The notes: generated from the sequence alone by a model not told the origin. Positions 8,251-17,924 are shown, numbered from the stretch's first letter. The stretch is DNA of 64,000 nt from an uncultured Acetatifactor sp. (GCA_910586215.1 CAJUGH010000017.1:24257-88256); one strand, 5' to 3'. Numbers and translations: made by a program.

Positions 8251-9633
8251 TTGAAGAGAAATAAGTATGCATTGTTATTGTTTGTTTTTATGTTTTCGCT
8301 TTTATTTATGCCAGCATGTCAAAATACTGATTCAAAATCAAAAGGATTAGAAGATTTACAGGTTTCTGGAAACCAGGAAGGCGGCTCACAGGAAAACTCC
8401 AGTGAAATACAGGGAATAGAAGAAAAAGAGGAAATGCAGGAAGAGGAAAAAGATGTAGTCACACTGGGTGTCTGGAAATCTTTTCGTCTATTGGATGCAT
8501 ATATTGCTGCATTTAATGAAGAAGATTTTGGCTATAGGATTATACCCAGAGTCTACTATGGCGATGGAGTGGGAAAATCAGAAGAAGATGCCATGCAGCG
8601 TATGTTGATGGAACTGACTTCTGGTACCGGGCCAGACCTCGTGCTCTTGGATTATGTGGATGAGCAGTCATTAGCACAACAGGGGTATTTGGAAGACTTA
8701 TCCGTTTATTTGGCAGAGAGCAAGTTGTTAAGCAAAGAGGACTTCCTGGAAGGTGTTGTAAATTCTTATACATATGGTGGAAAACTAGTGGCGCTACCAA
8801 GATGGATGGCTGTTGAAACTTTATGGGGAAAATCTGGTATGGTGGAGGAGATACCAGACTGGACAGTGGAGAAAATGCTGGATCTTGTAGAGAAACAATC
8901 CAGTGTTCCTCTGACGTGTGACATGACTCGTGAAATGTTCTTGAATTACTGTTTATTATTTGTGGATAAGAACAAACTATTGGAGATAGATGAAGGTGCA
9001 GAATCTTTTTTGGGAAGAATTTTGAAACAGGCAGTTACTTATCCGGAGCATACTTCCTACGTACAATGGGAAGAACAATGTTGGCAGGTACGTGACGGGG
9101 AGGTGTTGCTGGCAGACATGACAATTGAATATATTGAGCAGTTGCATATGATTTACTCCTTGACAGATGGGGATGAGCTTGTACCTATAGGATATCCCTC
9201 ATCAGATGGGAGTCCCAAAGCCATTTTGCAGGTGGTTAATGGATTATATGCCATTCCTGCCAATGCCGGGAATAAAGAGGGTGCCTGGACTTTTTTGGAA
9301 CATTTTTATGCAGGAGATCTGGATCAACGTGCAGAGAAACAGGTATCTCGAATGTTGGGGATTCCTACCTTGAAAAAAGAACTGGAAGAAGCCGTTCAAG
9401 AGGAGATGGGAAAGACGAATGTAGAAGGTAAACTATTTTTGTCAGAGGAACAGCTTAGAGATCATGTGAATGTTCTGGTTGGAATGGTTAGTACATTTCA
9501 TGCTTCAGATATGCCGTTCTGGAATATTCTGGAGGAAGAGGCTAATATATATTTCAAGGGTGAAAAAACCTTGGAAGAAACTCTTCAAATGATAGAAAAT
9601 AGGGGAAGTATGTATTTGGAAGAAGCACAGTAA
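8251..9633 (+). CDS. Extracellular solute-binding-type lipoprotein
   Basis: The start is set at TTG 8251 because GAAGGAGGGG lies 6 bases before it and translation then gives a short basic N-terminus, a hydrophobic core and a lipobox ending PAC (Cys at about residue 23). A low-complexity Ser/Glu-rich linker (about residues 30-65) leads to a bacterial solute-binding-protein fold: TSGTGPDLVLLD, NGLYAIPANAGNKEGAWTFLEHF. At 460 residues it is normal for family-1 type sugar-binding proteins. No importer permeases are adjacent; the next genes encode ABC-2 type permeases, which do not use such proteins. It may work with a distant importer or have a sensing role. The gene is AT-rich like the preceding small genes. 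Confidence 0.72.
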   Translation: MKRNKYALLLFVFMFSLLFMPACQNTDSKSKGLEDLQVSGNQEGGSQENSSEIQGIEEKEEMQEEEKDVVTLGVWKSFRLLDAYIAAFNEEDFGYRIIPRVYYGDGVGKSEEDAMQRMLMELTSGTGPDLVLLDYVDEQSLAQQGYLEDLSVYLAESKLLSKEDFLEGVVNSYTYGGKLVALPRWMAVETLWGKSGMVEEIPDWTVEKMLDLVEKQSSVPLTCDMTREMFLNYCLLFVDKNKLLEIDEGAESFLGRILKQAVTYPEHTSYVQWEEQCWQVRDGEVLLADMTIEYIEQLHMIYSLTDGDELVPIGYPSSDGSPKAILQVVNGLYAIPANAGNKEGAWTFLEHFYAGDLDQRAEKQVSRMLGIPTLKKELEEAVQEEMGKTNVEGKLFLSEEQLRDHVNVLVGMVSTFHASDMPFWNILEEEANIYFKGEKTLEETLQMIENRGSMYLEEAQ

Positions 9634-9650
9634 GCTAGGGGAAAATATTT

Positions 9651-9677
9651 GAGGGAGACACAGGGAGTCTCCCTTTT
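9651..9677 (+). terminator. Terminator after the solute-binding lipoprotein
   Basis: GGGAGAC (9653-9659) pairs with GTCTCCC (9667-9673), followed by TTTTG. Confidence 0.6.
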
Positions 9678-9706
9678 GTCATATCATTTATAAAAATAAA
9701 AAAGCA

Positions 9707-9735
9707 TTGCCATACCATGTTGAATTTGCTACAAT
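9707..9735 (+). promoter_or_regulatory. Promoter of the ABC-2 transporter operon
   Basis: TTGCCA (9707-9712), a 17-base spacer and TACAAT (9730-9735), 27 bases before ATG 9763. Confidence 0.6.
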
Positions 9736-9762
9736 AAAATTAGAACTTGTGCAGGATGGGAC

Positions 9763-10689
9763 ATGTCGTACTTTCCTGCCGCAATGTGGAGGTACAAAAG
9801 ATCTATGTTCAGAAAATCCTTAAAAGTCCAGCTCCAGGTCATGTGCAGGAGCAAAGGATACAGGGCGGCTTTCCTGGCCGTTTTATGTTACGCCTGCGTC
9901 TCTTTTTTGTGGGTGCTTTCCCAGTCCTGGGGGATGGATATCTCCCGGATCAAGGATGCCAACCATCTGGTGGGTTATTCCCAGATGAATCAGCTGTGGA
10001 ATTTTTTTGCCATACTGTATCCCTTTCTGGTGGTACTGCCATTTTCCACTTCCTACATGGAGGAATATAAAAACGGGCTGGTCCCGGCTTATATTATCAG
10101 GAGTTCCCGGAAGTCCTATTATCTGACGAAGCTGGTGGCTGCTTTTGCAGGAGGGGCCTTGGTGATCTTCCTTCCGTTTGCCGTGAACCTGCTGCTCTGC
10201 AACCTGTTTCTGCCCCATAACGGGAATACCTGGCTGGGACAGTATCAGATGGGCAATTTTTACCGCTGGCTCACAGGGACGAACCTTTTATATCCAGTGG
10301 AGTACAGGGAGGAACCCTTTCTGGGGTTGTTCCTGTGCAGTCCGTTCTGGTATAATGTGCTGTATCTGCTGCTTTTTGCAGCCTTTTCCGGGCTGCTGGG
10401 GATGGTAGTGTTAAGTCTGTCTTTCTGGTGGAGGAAGCACAGGATTCTGTTGTTTCTGCCTCTGTTTGTGGTCATGCAGGTATTACGGGGCTGGGACGCC
10501 TGGGCGCTTACGGATGCCATCCGGAATGGGAATGTCTATACGAACCTGGATCTTCTGGATTATGTGGTGCCCAGTTTTGAATCCGGACGGAATCCGGTGC
10601 TGTTCCTGGCAGTGGTGCTGGTGTGCCTGCTGGTCATAGGACTGTCGGCAGTTTATGCCATACAGGGAGATCTGAGGGATGTGCAGTAA
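9763..10689 (+). CDS. ABC-2 type membrane permease subunit
   Basis: A 308-residue protein with about six hydrophobic helices (for example around residues 40-55, 85-100, 125-150, 195-225 and 285-305) and a cytosolic-type motif SYMEEYKNGL after helix 2, as seen in ABC-2 family permeases of Firmicutes. It is followed by a second membrane protein and an ABC ATPase. Together they probably form a small export or membrane-stress transporter; the substrate is unknown. ATG 9763 fits the upstream promoter; ATG 9805, with GGAGG 12 bases before it, is an alternative that would remove 14 residues. Confidence 0.7.
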   Translation: MSYFPAAMWRYKRSMFRKSLKVQLQVMCRSKGYRAAFLAVLCYACVSFLWVLSQSWGMDISRIKDANHLVGYSQMNQLWNFFAILYPFLVVLPFSTSYMEEYKNGLVPAYIIRSSRKSYYLTKLVAAFAGGALVIFLPFAVNLLLCNLFLPHNGNTWLGQYQMGNFYRWLTGTNLLYPVEYREEPFLGLFLCSPFWYNVLYLLLFAAFSGLLGMVVLSLSFWWRKHRILLFLPLFVVMQVLRGWDAWALTDAIRNGNVYTNLDLLDYVVPSFESGRNPVLFLAVVLVCLLVIGLSAVYAIQGDLRDVQ

Positions 10690-10713
10690 GGGGTATGTGG
10701 TGAGGAACGGGTC

Positions 10714-11448
10714 ATGAAGGATGGGATATGGTCTTCACTGGGGAAGACTTTTTGGATCGTGCCATATATTGTAGTGCTTTCCCTGGTGGATATTTTCCTG
10801 GCAACTCCGGGAAGCGGAGTCCTGGCAGATGTGTTGTGGTATGGTGTGTGGGGAAGGATCAGTTCCGGGGAGGTGCAGACCATTGTGCTGTCCTTGAAAT
10901 GCATCGGTGGAATCTTCTTGTTTGCTATTCTGTTCGGCCGCGAGATGGCAGGATATTTTGGTTCGGTTAGCAGTGTATATTTTACCAGGATAGGCAGCCG
11001 GGGGTGTTTTGTACTGGGCAAGGCAGGGAGGATCTGCGTGTTCGCCATTACCTATACAGGGTGGTTCCTGGCCACGGAATTCTGGATCGGAATCCGGCAG
11101 GTGGCAGACAGGCATATGGGGGTACGCACGGTGTATGTGCTATTCCTGCTGGAAGGTATCCTGGGTACCCTGCTGGTGCTGGTGTGTCTGGCAGTAAACT
11201 GGTTGTCGGTCCGGCTGCATGTGACAGTGGCAGTATTCCTGGTATTTGCTTGTGTGATGGTACTGGAGTATGTGGGAATCCTGTTTTTTGACAGTCCGGC
11301 GAATGTGGTACTGAATCCCTTGTGTGCCAATTACAGGATCGTGGAAGATGCAGGGATAGCCTGCGGAAAGCTGGCAGCGAATGGATGCTATCTGGGGATG
11401 CTGGTGCTGGGGATGCGTTTTCATGTCTGCAGGATGGATATTTTCTGA
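10714..11448 (+). CDS. Membrane protein, second ABC-2 permease-like subunit
   Basis: A 244-residue protein with about six hydrophobic segments (e.g. VPYIVVLSLVDIFLAT, IGGIFLFAILFG, LLEGILGTLLVLVCLAV). It lies 24 bases after the preceding permease, with GAGGAACGGG before ATG 10714. No strong family signature is visible; its position between a permease and an ABC ATPase makes it a likely permease partner. It has the same G+C-rich composition as its operon neighbours. Confidence 0.6.
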   Translation: MKDGIWSSLGKTFWIVPYIVVLSLVDIFLATPGSGVLADVLWYGVWGRISSGEVQTIVLSLKCIGGIFLFAILFGREMAGYFGSVSSVYFTRIGSRGCFVLGKAGRICVFAITYTGWFLATEFWIGIRQVADRHMGVRTVYVLFLLEGILGTLLVLVCLAVNWLSVRLHVTVAVFLVFACVMVLEYVGILFFDSPANVVLNPLCANYRIVEDAGIACGKLAANGCYLGMLVLGMRFHVCRMDIF

Positions 11449-11589
11449 CCAGGGAATGCAGATACAGTGACAAGAAGAAACGTATGGGCAGAAGGAAGGG
11501 AAGGCAACGGGGATAGGTAATGCAAGGAAGGCAGAAGCGGTAACGGGTGGAAAAGGAAAGCGCATAGAGAAAACGGGAGAAGGATACAG

Positions 11590-12240
11590 ATGCAGCATAA
11601 CTTGGTGGCAGAAAACATCATAAAACGGGTGGGAAAAAGGGAATTGTTGCGCAATGTGAACCTGGAACTTGCAGGGGGAAGCATCTATGGTTTCACTGGG
11701 GAAAACGGCTCAGGCAAAACCATGCTGTTCAGGGTACTGTGTGGCCTGGTACGACCTTCCAGAGGGCATGTATGGATGGACGGAGAGCATGTACACAGAG
11801 GGGCAAGGAAGGCCAGGATAGGAGTTTTGTTGGAGAATCCGGCACTGTGGCCGGAACTGACAGGCAGGGAGAATCTGCTGTATTTAAGCAGGATACAGGA
11901 TGTTATTCCTGTCAGTAAAGTGGAGGAAACCATGGTGCGGGTAGGGCTGGATCCAGGCAATTCATTGCCTTTCCGGAAGTATTCCCTGGGGATGCGGCAG
12001 CGGCTCCTCATTGCCCAGGCCGTGATGGAAGAGCCGGACTTTCTGTTCCTGGATGAACCGACCAATTCCCTGGATGAGGAAGGGGTAGACTTGATCCGTC
12101 AGATCATTGCGGGGGAGGCGGAAAGGGGAGCCGTGGTGCTGCTTTCCAGCCATTTGAAGCAGGATATTTCCTGGCTCTGTGACCAGGTTTATTTCATGGA
12201 AAATGGGATGTGTCGGCTGCGCCGGCATGACGAAGTATGA
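11590..12240 (+). CDS. ABC transporter ATP-binding protein
   Basis: A 216-residue stand-alone ATPase with Walker A GENGSGKT, the signature YSLGMRQRLLIAQAV, Walker B FLFLDE, D-loop NSLDE and switch His in LLSSHL. The pattern SLGMRQR is typical of ATPases partnering ABC-2 permeases (bacitracin/lantibiotic-immunity type). It is preceded by the two membrane subunits, so the three genes form one transporter. The 140-base gap before it holds no obvious terminator. The substrate is unknown; antimicrobial-peptide export or self-protection is possible. Confidence 0.82.
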   Translation: MQHNLVAENIIKRVGKRELLRNVNLELAGGSIYGFTGENGSGKTMLFRVLCGLVRPSRGHVWMDGEHVHRGARKARIGVLLENPALWPELTGRENLLYLSRIQDVIPVSKVEETMVRVGLDPGNSLPFRKYSLGMRQRLLIAQAVMEEPDFLFLDEPTNSLDEEGVDLIRQIIAGEAERGAVVLLSSHLKQDISWLCDQVYFMENGMCRLRRHDEV

Positions 12241-12286
12241 AAATAGCTTTTGGACTATTAGTATGTGCGCAGGAGGGGGTATGGGT

Positions 12287-12994
12287 ATGAGATTAAAGAG
12301 GATGTGCAGGCGCATGGACAGGATCCTAATGTTTCTTCTTGTGGCAGGCTGTATCCTGGCAGGAATCTTGTTTAGGCTGTCTGTGCAGGACTGCGGCATT
12401 GCTTCCATCCAGGATCTGTCAGATATAGAGGAGGGAATGGTGACAGTGACGGGCATCTGGACTGGCAGGGAGGGGGATGGCGGGATCACGAAGGACAGCT
12501 TTGGCAGCGGGGCAGATCCCTATGGGGTGGAAGCCGCCCCGGTGATCGCGGTGGCTTCTGCAACGGGGAAGCTGCGCCAGACAGAAGGCAGCCTGGGACA
12601 GGAGATCCGTATAGAGGAAGTGATACGGGGTGGAGAATTGGTGGAATGCGGGGAGACAGGGTATCTGTACCAGTATTTCGGGTTCCAGGAGGTGGATGGC
12701 AGGATCCAGTATGGGAATCTGTTAAACTTGATGCAGCCTGGGGAACGGTACCTGGTTTTCCTGGAAGAATCCCCCTTAAATATCTACCAGAAGAAGGCAG
12801 CGTATCTCCTTGCGTCCGATTTCTTTGGCTATGTGAAGATCGGCGGGCAGGAGACGGCTACATTGGCGGCAGGGCAATCCGCTTATGATTTCACGCTCCT
12901 TAAGGCGTATGAATTTTTCTCTGTCTCGGAGGATACTACAGAGGTTCTGAATGCCATTCGCAAGGAGATCCTGGATCGATATTATGGCGCTTGA
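12287..12994 (+). CDS. Membrane-anchored protein of unknown function
   Basis: The start is set at ATG 12287 because AGGAGGGGG (12271-12279) lies 7 bases before it; ATG 12281 is too close. The 235-residue product has a basic N-terminus, one membrane helix (about residues 13-30, ILMFLLVAGCILAGILF), then an extracellular domain. That domain contains EIRIEEVIRGG and GERYLVFLEES, a beta-rich pattern seen in small Firmicutes proteins encoded beside ABC-2 transporters. No catalytic motif is visible. Probably the last gene of the transporter operon. Confidence 0.55.
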   Translation: MRLKRMCRRMDRILMFLLVAGCILAGILFRLSVQDCGIASIQDLSDIEEGMVTVTGIWTGREGDGGITKDSFGSGADPYGVEAAPVIAVASATGKLRQTEGSLGQEIRIEEVIRGGELVECGETGYLYQYFGFQEVDGRIQYGNLLNLMQPGERYLVFLEESPLNIYQKKAAYLLASDFFGYVKIGGQETATLAAGQSAYDFTLLKAYEFFSVSEDTTEVLNAIRKEILDRYYGA

Positions 12995-13088
12995 CAACCA
13001 TATGGATACAGGTAAGTGTAGCAATCAGGATGTATTTCTGCTATACTTTATTTATAAGATCAAGGGGAAAACAGCAGGAGGCAGTCTC

Positions 13089-14659
13089 ATGGGATATTAC
13101 TTGAATCCAGGAAATGATATTTTTCGCAGGATGATACATTCTGATATCTATGTGGATAAGACAGGAATTCTGGAATATACCAACAGGGTACTGGATACCA
13201 TGCAGGGATATCTATGTGTCAGTCGTCCACGTCGATTTGGAAAGTCCATGACGGCCGCCATGCTGGCGGCATATTACAGCCGGGAATGTGATTCCAGGGA
13301 ATTATTTTCTGCCTACAAGATTGCCAGAAGTGAAGATTTTGAGACACATTTGAACCGGTATGACACAATTTTTCTAAATATGCAGGAGTTCCTAAGCCAG
13401 AGCCAGGATATTTGTGGAATGCTGGATCTGATCCGTAGGAGCGTTCTCTGGGAATTGCTGGAAAAATACCCGGATTACCGTTATTTTGATACGGCAAACT
13501 TAACGAGGACGATGCAAGATATCTATGGGAATACCAGGTGTCCTTTTGTGATTATCATTGATGAGTGGGACTGCGTCTTCCGGGTATACAAGACAGAGCG
13601 GGAAGCCCAGGAGAAATATCTGGATTTTCTACGGGATCTGATAAAAGATAAGGGATATATCCATCTGGCCTATATGACAGGGATCCTTCCGGTTAAAAAA
13701 TACGGGACCCACTCAGCGCTGAATATGTTTGATGAATTTACCATGATTGACCCGGGACAGCTGGCCTCCTATGTGGGATTTACCGCAGGGGAAGTAAAGG
13801 AACTCTGTGCCAGATATGGGATGGATATGGAAGAGGTGGGAAACTGGTATGACGGGTATTCCTTTGAAGGAAAGCAGGCTGTATATAGTCCTCGTTCTGT
13901 TGTGAACTGCATGCGGTTTGGCCGAATCGGGAATTACTGGAACCAGACGGAGACATTTGAGGCCTTACAGATGTATATTGACATGAACTTTGACGGATTG
14001 CGGGAGAAGATATTACGGTTGCTTGCAGGGGAGAGGATCCCGGTAAATACGGGGAGCTTTGCCAATGATATGACGACTTTCCGGACGGTGGACGATGTGC
14101 TTACCCTGTTGATCCATCTGGGATACCTGGGCTTGATTGTGTGGAGGGATGTGTATTTATCCCAAACAGTGAGGTACGCATGGAGTATGTAAATGCGATA
14201 TCTGTGTCGGACTGGGGGGACATATCAAAAGCCTTGAAACATTCCGCAGATACCTTGCAGGCTATATGGGAAGGTCGTGCCAGACAGGTTGCAGATGGAA
14301 TAAAGGAAGCACATTTTGAGACTTCCCATATCCAGTATAACGATGAAAATGCCCTAAGCTATACAGTACCACTGGCATTGTATGCAGCAAGGAATTTTTA
14401 TACCATACATCGGGAATTTCCTGGCGGGAAAGGGTTTGCTGACCTGGTATTCCTGCCCAGGAAGCGGTTCTTAGAGAAACCGGCCCTGGTGGTAGAACTG
14501 AAATGGGACAAAGATGCACAGGGAGCCCTGGAACAGATTCGGAGAAAAGAGTATTGCCAGAGCCTGGAAGAGTACCAGGGGAATCTGCTCTTAGTGGGAG
14601 TGAACTATGACAGGAAGACAAGGGAACATACCTGCCAGATAGAAGCATATACTAAGTGA
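13089..14659 (+). pseudogene. AAA-ATPase-like / PD-(D/E)XK nuclease-like protein, frameshifted
   Basis: From ATG 13089 (CAGGAG upstream) the frame gives an AAA-like domain with a Walker A-like SRPRRFGKSM and Walker B FVIIIDEWD, the family with AAA-ATPase_like and C-terminal PD-(D/E)XK domains. That frame stops at 14192. The family's C-terminal half continues in the frame one base back, from about 14135 (CVFIPNSEVRMEYVNA) to 14659, with nuclease-type residues in GFADLVFLP and VVELKW. Joining the frames near 14131 gives a smooth HLGYLG-LD-CVEGCVFIPN, so one base appears lost. The result is a broken gene, a sequencing error, or a slippage-controlled one. These proteins are common, multi-copy and of uncertain role in gut bacteria. 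Confidence 0.75.
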
Positions 14660-14675
14660 TCGGAGGTAGAGACAT

Positions 14676-14984
14676 ATGCCGACAGTCCTTACAGAAAATA
14701 TGATCTACGAAATCCTCTCCGTAGTGGAGGAGATCCCCGAGGGGAAAGTGGCCTCCTACGGGCAGATCGCGAAGCTCACCGGCAGGGAGCGGCACGCAAG
14801 GCTGGTGGGAAAGATCTTAAGCCTGTCAGAGTACTATGGCACCTACCCCTGTCACCGGGTGGTGAACCATGCAGGGCGGCTGGCTCCCCATTTCCGGGAG
14901 CAAAGGGATCTGTTGCTTGCGGAGGGTGTGGTATTCCGGGATGAGACCCATGTGGATATGGGAAGGTGCCAGTGGGTGTGCTGA
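14676..14984 (+). CDS. MGMT-family DNA alkyl-cysteine transferase-like protein
   Basis: A 102-residue protein equal to the C-terminal DNA-binding/active-site domain of O6-alkylguanine-DNA alkyltransferase. It shows the helix-turn-helix region VASYGQIAKLTG and the active-site motif PCHRVV with the acceptor Cys present, unlike ATL proteins, which replace this Cys with Trp. The N-terminal domain of full-length Ogt/Ada-C is absent, as in many short Firmicutes homologues. It may repair or flag alkylated guanines. ATG 14676 is 16 bases after the preceding stop with GGAGGTAGAG upstream. Confidence 0.8.
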   Translation: MPTVLTENMIYEILSVVEEIPEGKVASYGQIAKLTGRERHARLVGKILSLSEYYGTYPCHRVVNHAGRLAPHFREQRDLLLAEGVVFRDETHVDMGRCQWVC

Positions 14985-15027
14985 TATCGCTGTTATAAGC
15001 GATAGCGGAAGGGATACAATCTGTTTT

Positions 15028-15072
15028 GATCCCCGCAGCGGTTCCTGTCACACAGGGAACTGCTGCGGGGAT
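15028..15072. terminator. Bidirectional terminator between convergent genes
   Basis: ATCCCCGCAGC...GTTCC pairs with GGGAAC...GCTGCGGGGAT (15029-15072), about 17 bp with minor mismatches. It is flanked by ATCTGTTTTG on one side and CCTGTTT on the other, and lies between the MGMT-like gene (+) and prs (-). Confidence 0.7.
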
Positions 15073-15098
15073 ACCTGTTTACCGGATAAGGCTTCTGG

Positions 15099-16298
15099 TC
15101 AGTTGGAGAACACCTCCACATTGGCCCTGTTATTGTAGGCTTCCAGGATGCCATGGATCTTCTCCGTGGTAGCCAGTACGTTGGACAGAGACACATCATG
15201 GTTGATGAAGTCGATCATGGAGGCCACGAACTTGCTCATATCCACTTCCACGAAATAAGGCTTGTCATAGATCTCTGGCGGCAGGTAGGTGAGATCCGTG
15301 GTCACTACCTTGTCAAAATATCCCTGCTCATACGCCCTGTCAAAGGCAGCCAGCCCGTCCGTGAACAGGCCGAAGGTGCAGCAGATGAACACACGGCGGG
15401 CATTCATCTGTTTGAGCTGCCTGGCCGTGTCCAGCATACTACCGCCGGAGGAGATCATGTCGTCTATGATGACGATGTCTTTGCCGTCTATATTATCCCC
15501 CAGGAATTCATGTGCCACAATGGGGTTCTTGCCATTCACAATGGTGGAATAGTCCCGGCGCTTGTAGAACATACCCACATCCACCCCCAGCACAGTGGCA
15601 AAATAGATCGCCCGGTCCACGGCACCCTCATCGGGGCTGATGACCAGCAGGTGATCCTTGTCCACCAGCAGATCCTCCTCCGAGTGCAGAAGGGACTTGA
15701 TAAACTGGTAGGGGGAGGTAAAATTGTCAAAACCGCTCAGGGGAGTGGAATTCTGTACCCTGGGATCATGGGCGTCAAAAGTGATGAAGTTGTGGATCCC
15801 CATGTTCTCCAGCTCCTTCAAGGCGTAAGCACAGTCTAAGGATTCCCGGCCATTTCTCTTGTGCTGCCTTCCCTCATAGAGGAAGGGCATGATCACATTG
15901 ATCCGGTGGGCCTTGCCATTGCAGGCGGCAATCACCCGTTTTAAGTCCTGGTAATGATCATCCGGGGACATGTGATTGGTATAACCGTTCATCTGGTAGG
16001 TAATGCTGTGATTGCATACATCCACCAGGAGGAACAGATCCTTGCCCCGGATGCTCTCGCTGAAGTTCGCCTTTCCTTCGCCGCTGCCGAAGCGGGGGGT
16101 ATCCACCTCCACCAGGTAATTGTTCTCACTATATCCGTGGAAGGCCGGGTCGCTCTTGACCTTGTCATTGTGTACACTCTTGCGGAACTCCACCAGATAG
16201 TCATTGACCCTGCTGCCCATCCTGGCCGCGGAGGACAGGGCAACAATCTTAAGGGGGGCAACAGGCATGGCGTTTTCTAATTCGCGTAAATTAGGCAT
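15099..16298 (-). CDS. prs: Ribose-phosphate pyrophosphokinase
   Basis: Makes PRPP from ribose 5-phosphate and ATP for nucleotide, His and Trp synthesis. The 399-residue product is longer than the ~315-residue classical enzyme, as in a known Clostridia variant. It shows the PRPP-binding loop VIIDDMISSGGSML, the preceding GVDVGMFYKRRD region, and an N-terminal half with MPFLYEGRQHKRNGRES. ATG 16298 is preferred over ATG 16304 because AAGGGAG lies about 9 bases before the former and only 2 before the latter. Monocistronic, convergent with the MGMT-like gene. Confidence 0.9.
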   Translation of the reverse strand: MPNLRELENAMPVAPLKIVALSSAARMGSRVNDYLVEFRKSVHNDKVKSDPAFHGYSENNYLVEVDTPRFGSGEGKANFSESIRGKDLFLLVDVCNHSITYQMNGYTNHMSPDDHYQDLKRVIAACNGKAHRINVIMPFLYEGRQHKRNGRESLDCAYALKELENMGIHNFITFDAHDPRVQNSTPLSGFDNFTSPYQFIKSLLHSEEDLLVDKDHLLVISPDEGAVDRAIYFATVLGVDVGMFYKRRDYSTIVNGKNPIVAHEFLGDNIDGKDIVIIDDMISSGGSMLDTARQLKQMNARRVFICCTFGLFTDGLAAFDRAYEQGYFDKVVTTDLTYLPPEIYDKPYFVEVDMSKFVASMIDFINHDVSLSNVLATTEKIHGILEAYNNRANVEVFSN

Positions 16299-16511
16299 GG
16301 TCATTCTCCCTTGTTTATCCTGCAGGAGATGTACCCTGCAAAATAAGGCTTGTACAGATTAAGGAATACCAGATTTTATAAGTGCATCACTTAATTTATA
16401 TCATTATGGTAGTGACACGTCAAGGAATTTCTTGTATAGTTATAGTATGGTTCCGGGTATAAGGGAAAAAGAGAGAGAACAGGTAACATAGAGAAGGGGA
16501 AGGAAGAGGAC

Positions 16512-17924
16512 GTGGAGATAGCAAACAGGATACACAGGATTACAAAGGTCCTGCCAGGAAGTATTGCCCAGGAACTGGAGATTGCGCCGGGAGACCAGCT
16601 TCTGGCCATCAATGATACCCAGATCGAGGATATCTTCGACTACCAGTTCCTGGTGCAGGACACATACATTGAGGTGCTGGTCCAGAAGCCGGACGGGGAA
16701 CAGTGGCTTCTGGAGGTGGACAAGGATCCAGAGGAGGATCTGGGGATCGAATTTGAGAATGGCTTGATGGATGAGTACAGACATTGCCACAACAAATGTA
16801 TCTTCTGCTTTATTGACCAGATGCCGCCGGGGATGCGGGATACCCTGTATTTCAAGGATGATGATTCCAGGCTTTCCTTCCTGCAGGGGAATTATGTGAC
16901 ACTGACCAATATGTCAGATCATGACATTGACAGGATCTGCAGATACCACCTGTCTCCCATCAATATCTCTTTCCACACCATGAACCGGGAGCTTCGCTGC
17001 AAGATGCTGCACAACCGTTTTGCAGGGGAGGCCTTACAGAAAGTGGATGTGCTGCATAAGGCCGGGATCCGCATGAATGGCCAGATCGTACTCTGCAAGG
17101 GGATCAATGACGGGGTGGAACTGGAATACAGCATAAGGCAGCTTATGGGCTATATCCCCGGCCTGGAAAGTGTCTCCGTGGTGCCGGTGGGACTGTCCAG
17201 GTACCGGCAGGGACTATACCCCCTGGAACCCTTTACCGGAGAGGATGCCCGGGAGGTAATCGGCATGATCGAGGGATACCAGGAAGAATGTCTTGCAAAG
17301 TATGGGATTCACTTTGTCCATGCCAGCGATGAATGGTATATCCTGGCGGGCAGGGAGGTGCCGGAAGAGGAGCGTTATGACGGGTACATGCAGCTGGAGA
17401 ACGGCGTGGGTATGCTGCGGCTGCTTCTGGATGAATTTGAGGATGCCCTGGGGCAGCGGCTGGCAGAGGAGATGAGGGAACAGGAGGGAATGGAAAGCAG
17501 GACAGGAAGCAGCAGGGCAGCAGGTACGGTCCAGGGGAATGCCGGGGAAGTACAGGCAGACTGCCCTGTGCGGAAGCTGTCCATGGCCACAGGACGGCTG
17601 GCCTATCCCTACATCCAGAGAATGGCCCGGAAGATGATGGAGGTATACCCCCACCTGGAGATCCTGGTGTATCCTGTCACCAATTATTTTTTCGGAGAGC
17701 AGATCACCGTGTCCGGCCTGCTCACGGGCCAGGATATCCTGGCACAGCTATCTGGCCGGGAACTGGGGGAGCGGCTGCTGCTGCCGGAGAACGTTCTGCG
17801 CAGCGGGGAGGATGTATTCCTGGACGACTACCGGGTGTGCGATCTGGAAAAAGCTTTACAAGTGCCGGTGAATATTGTAAAATCAAGCGGATATGATTTT
17901 GTGGACGCAGTACTTGCAGGATGA
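16512..17924 (+). CDS. DUF512 radical-SAM protein with N-terminal PDZ domain
   Basis: A 470-residue protein. A PDZ-like domain covers about residues 1-65 (SIAQELEIAPGDQLLAIND), followed by a radical-SAM cluster CHNKCIFC (CX3CX2C, about residues 91-98), then FIDQMPPGMRDTL and the C-terminal DUF512 domain with SGYDFVDAVL. Likely an iron-sulfur, S-adenosylmethionine-using enzyme; its substrate is not established. GTG 16512 is preceded by GGGAAGGAAGAGGA. It heads a run with der, plsY and gpsA, an order conserved in Clostridia. A linker of about 40 residues rich in Ser, Gly and Ala (around 335-355) looks poorly conserved. Confidence 0.85.
   Translation: MEIANRIHRITKVLPGSIAQELEIAPGDQLLAINDTQIEDIFDYQFLVQDTYIEVLVQKPDGEQWLLEVDKDPEEDLGIEFENGLMDEYRHCHNKCIFCFIDQMPPGMRDTLYFKDDDSRLSFLQGNYVTLTNMSDHDIDRICRYHLSPINISFHTMNRELRCKMLHNRFAGEALQKVDVLHKAGIRMNGQIVLCKGINDGVELEYSIRQLMGYIPGLESVSVVPVGLSRYRQGLYPLEPFTGEDAREVIGMIEGYQEECLAKYGIHFVHASDEWYILAGREVPEEERYDGYMQLENGVGMLRLLLDEFEDALGQRLAEEMREQEGMESRTGSSRAAGTVQGNAGEVQADCPVRKLSMATGRLAYPYIQRMARKMMEVYPHLEILVYPVTNYFFGEQITVSGLLTGQDILAQLSGRELGERLLLPENVLRSGEDVFLDDYRVCDLEKALQVPVNIVKSSGYDFVDAVLAG

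Noticed and set aside
15153..15839. Plus-strand frame of 228 codons
   Set aside because: Antisense to prs, which is strongly supported.
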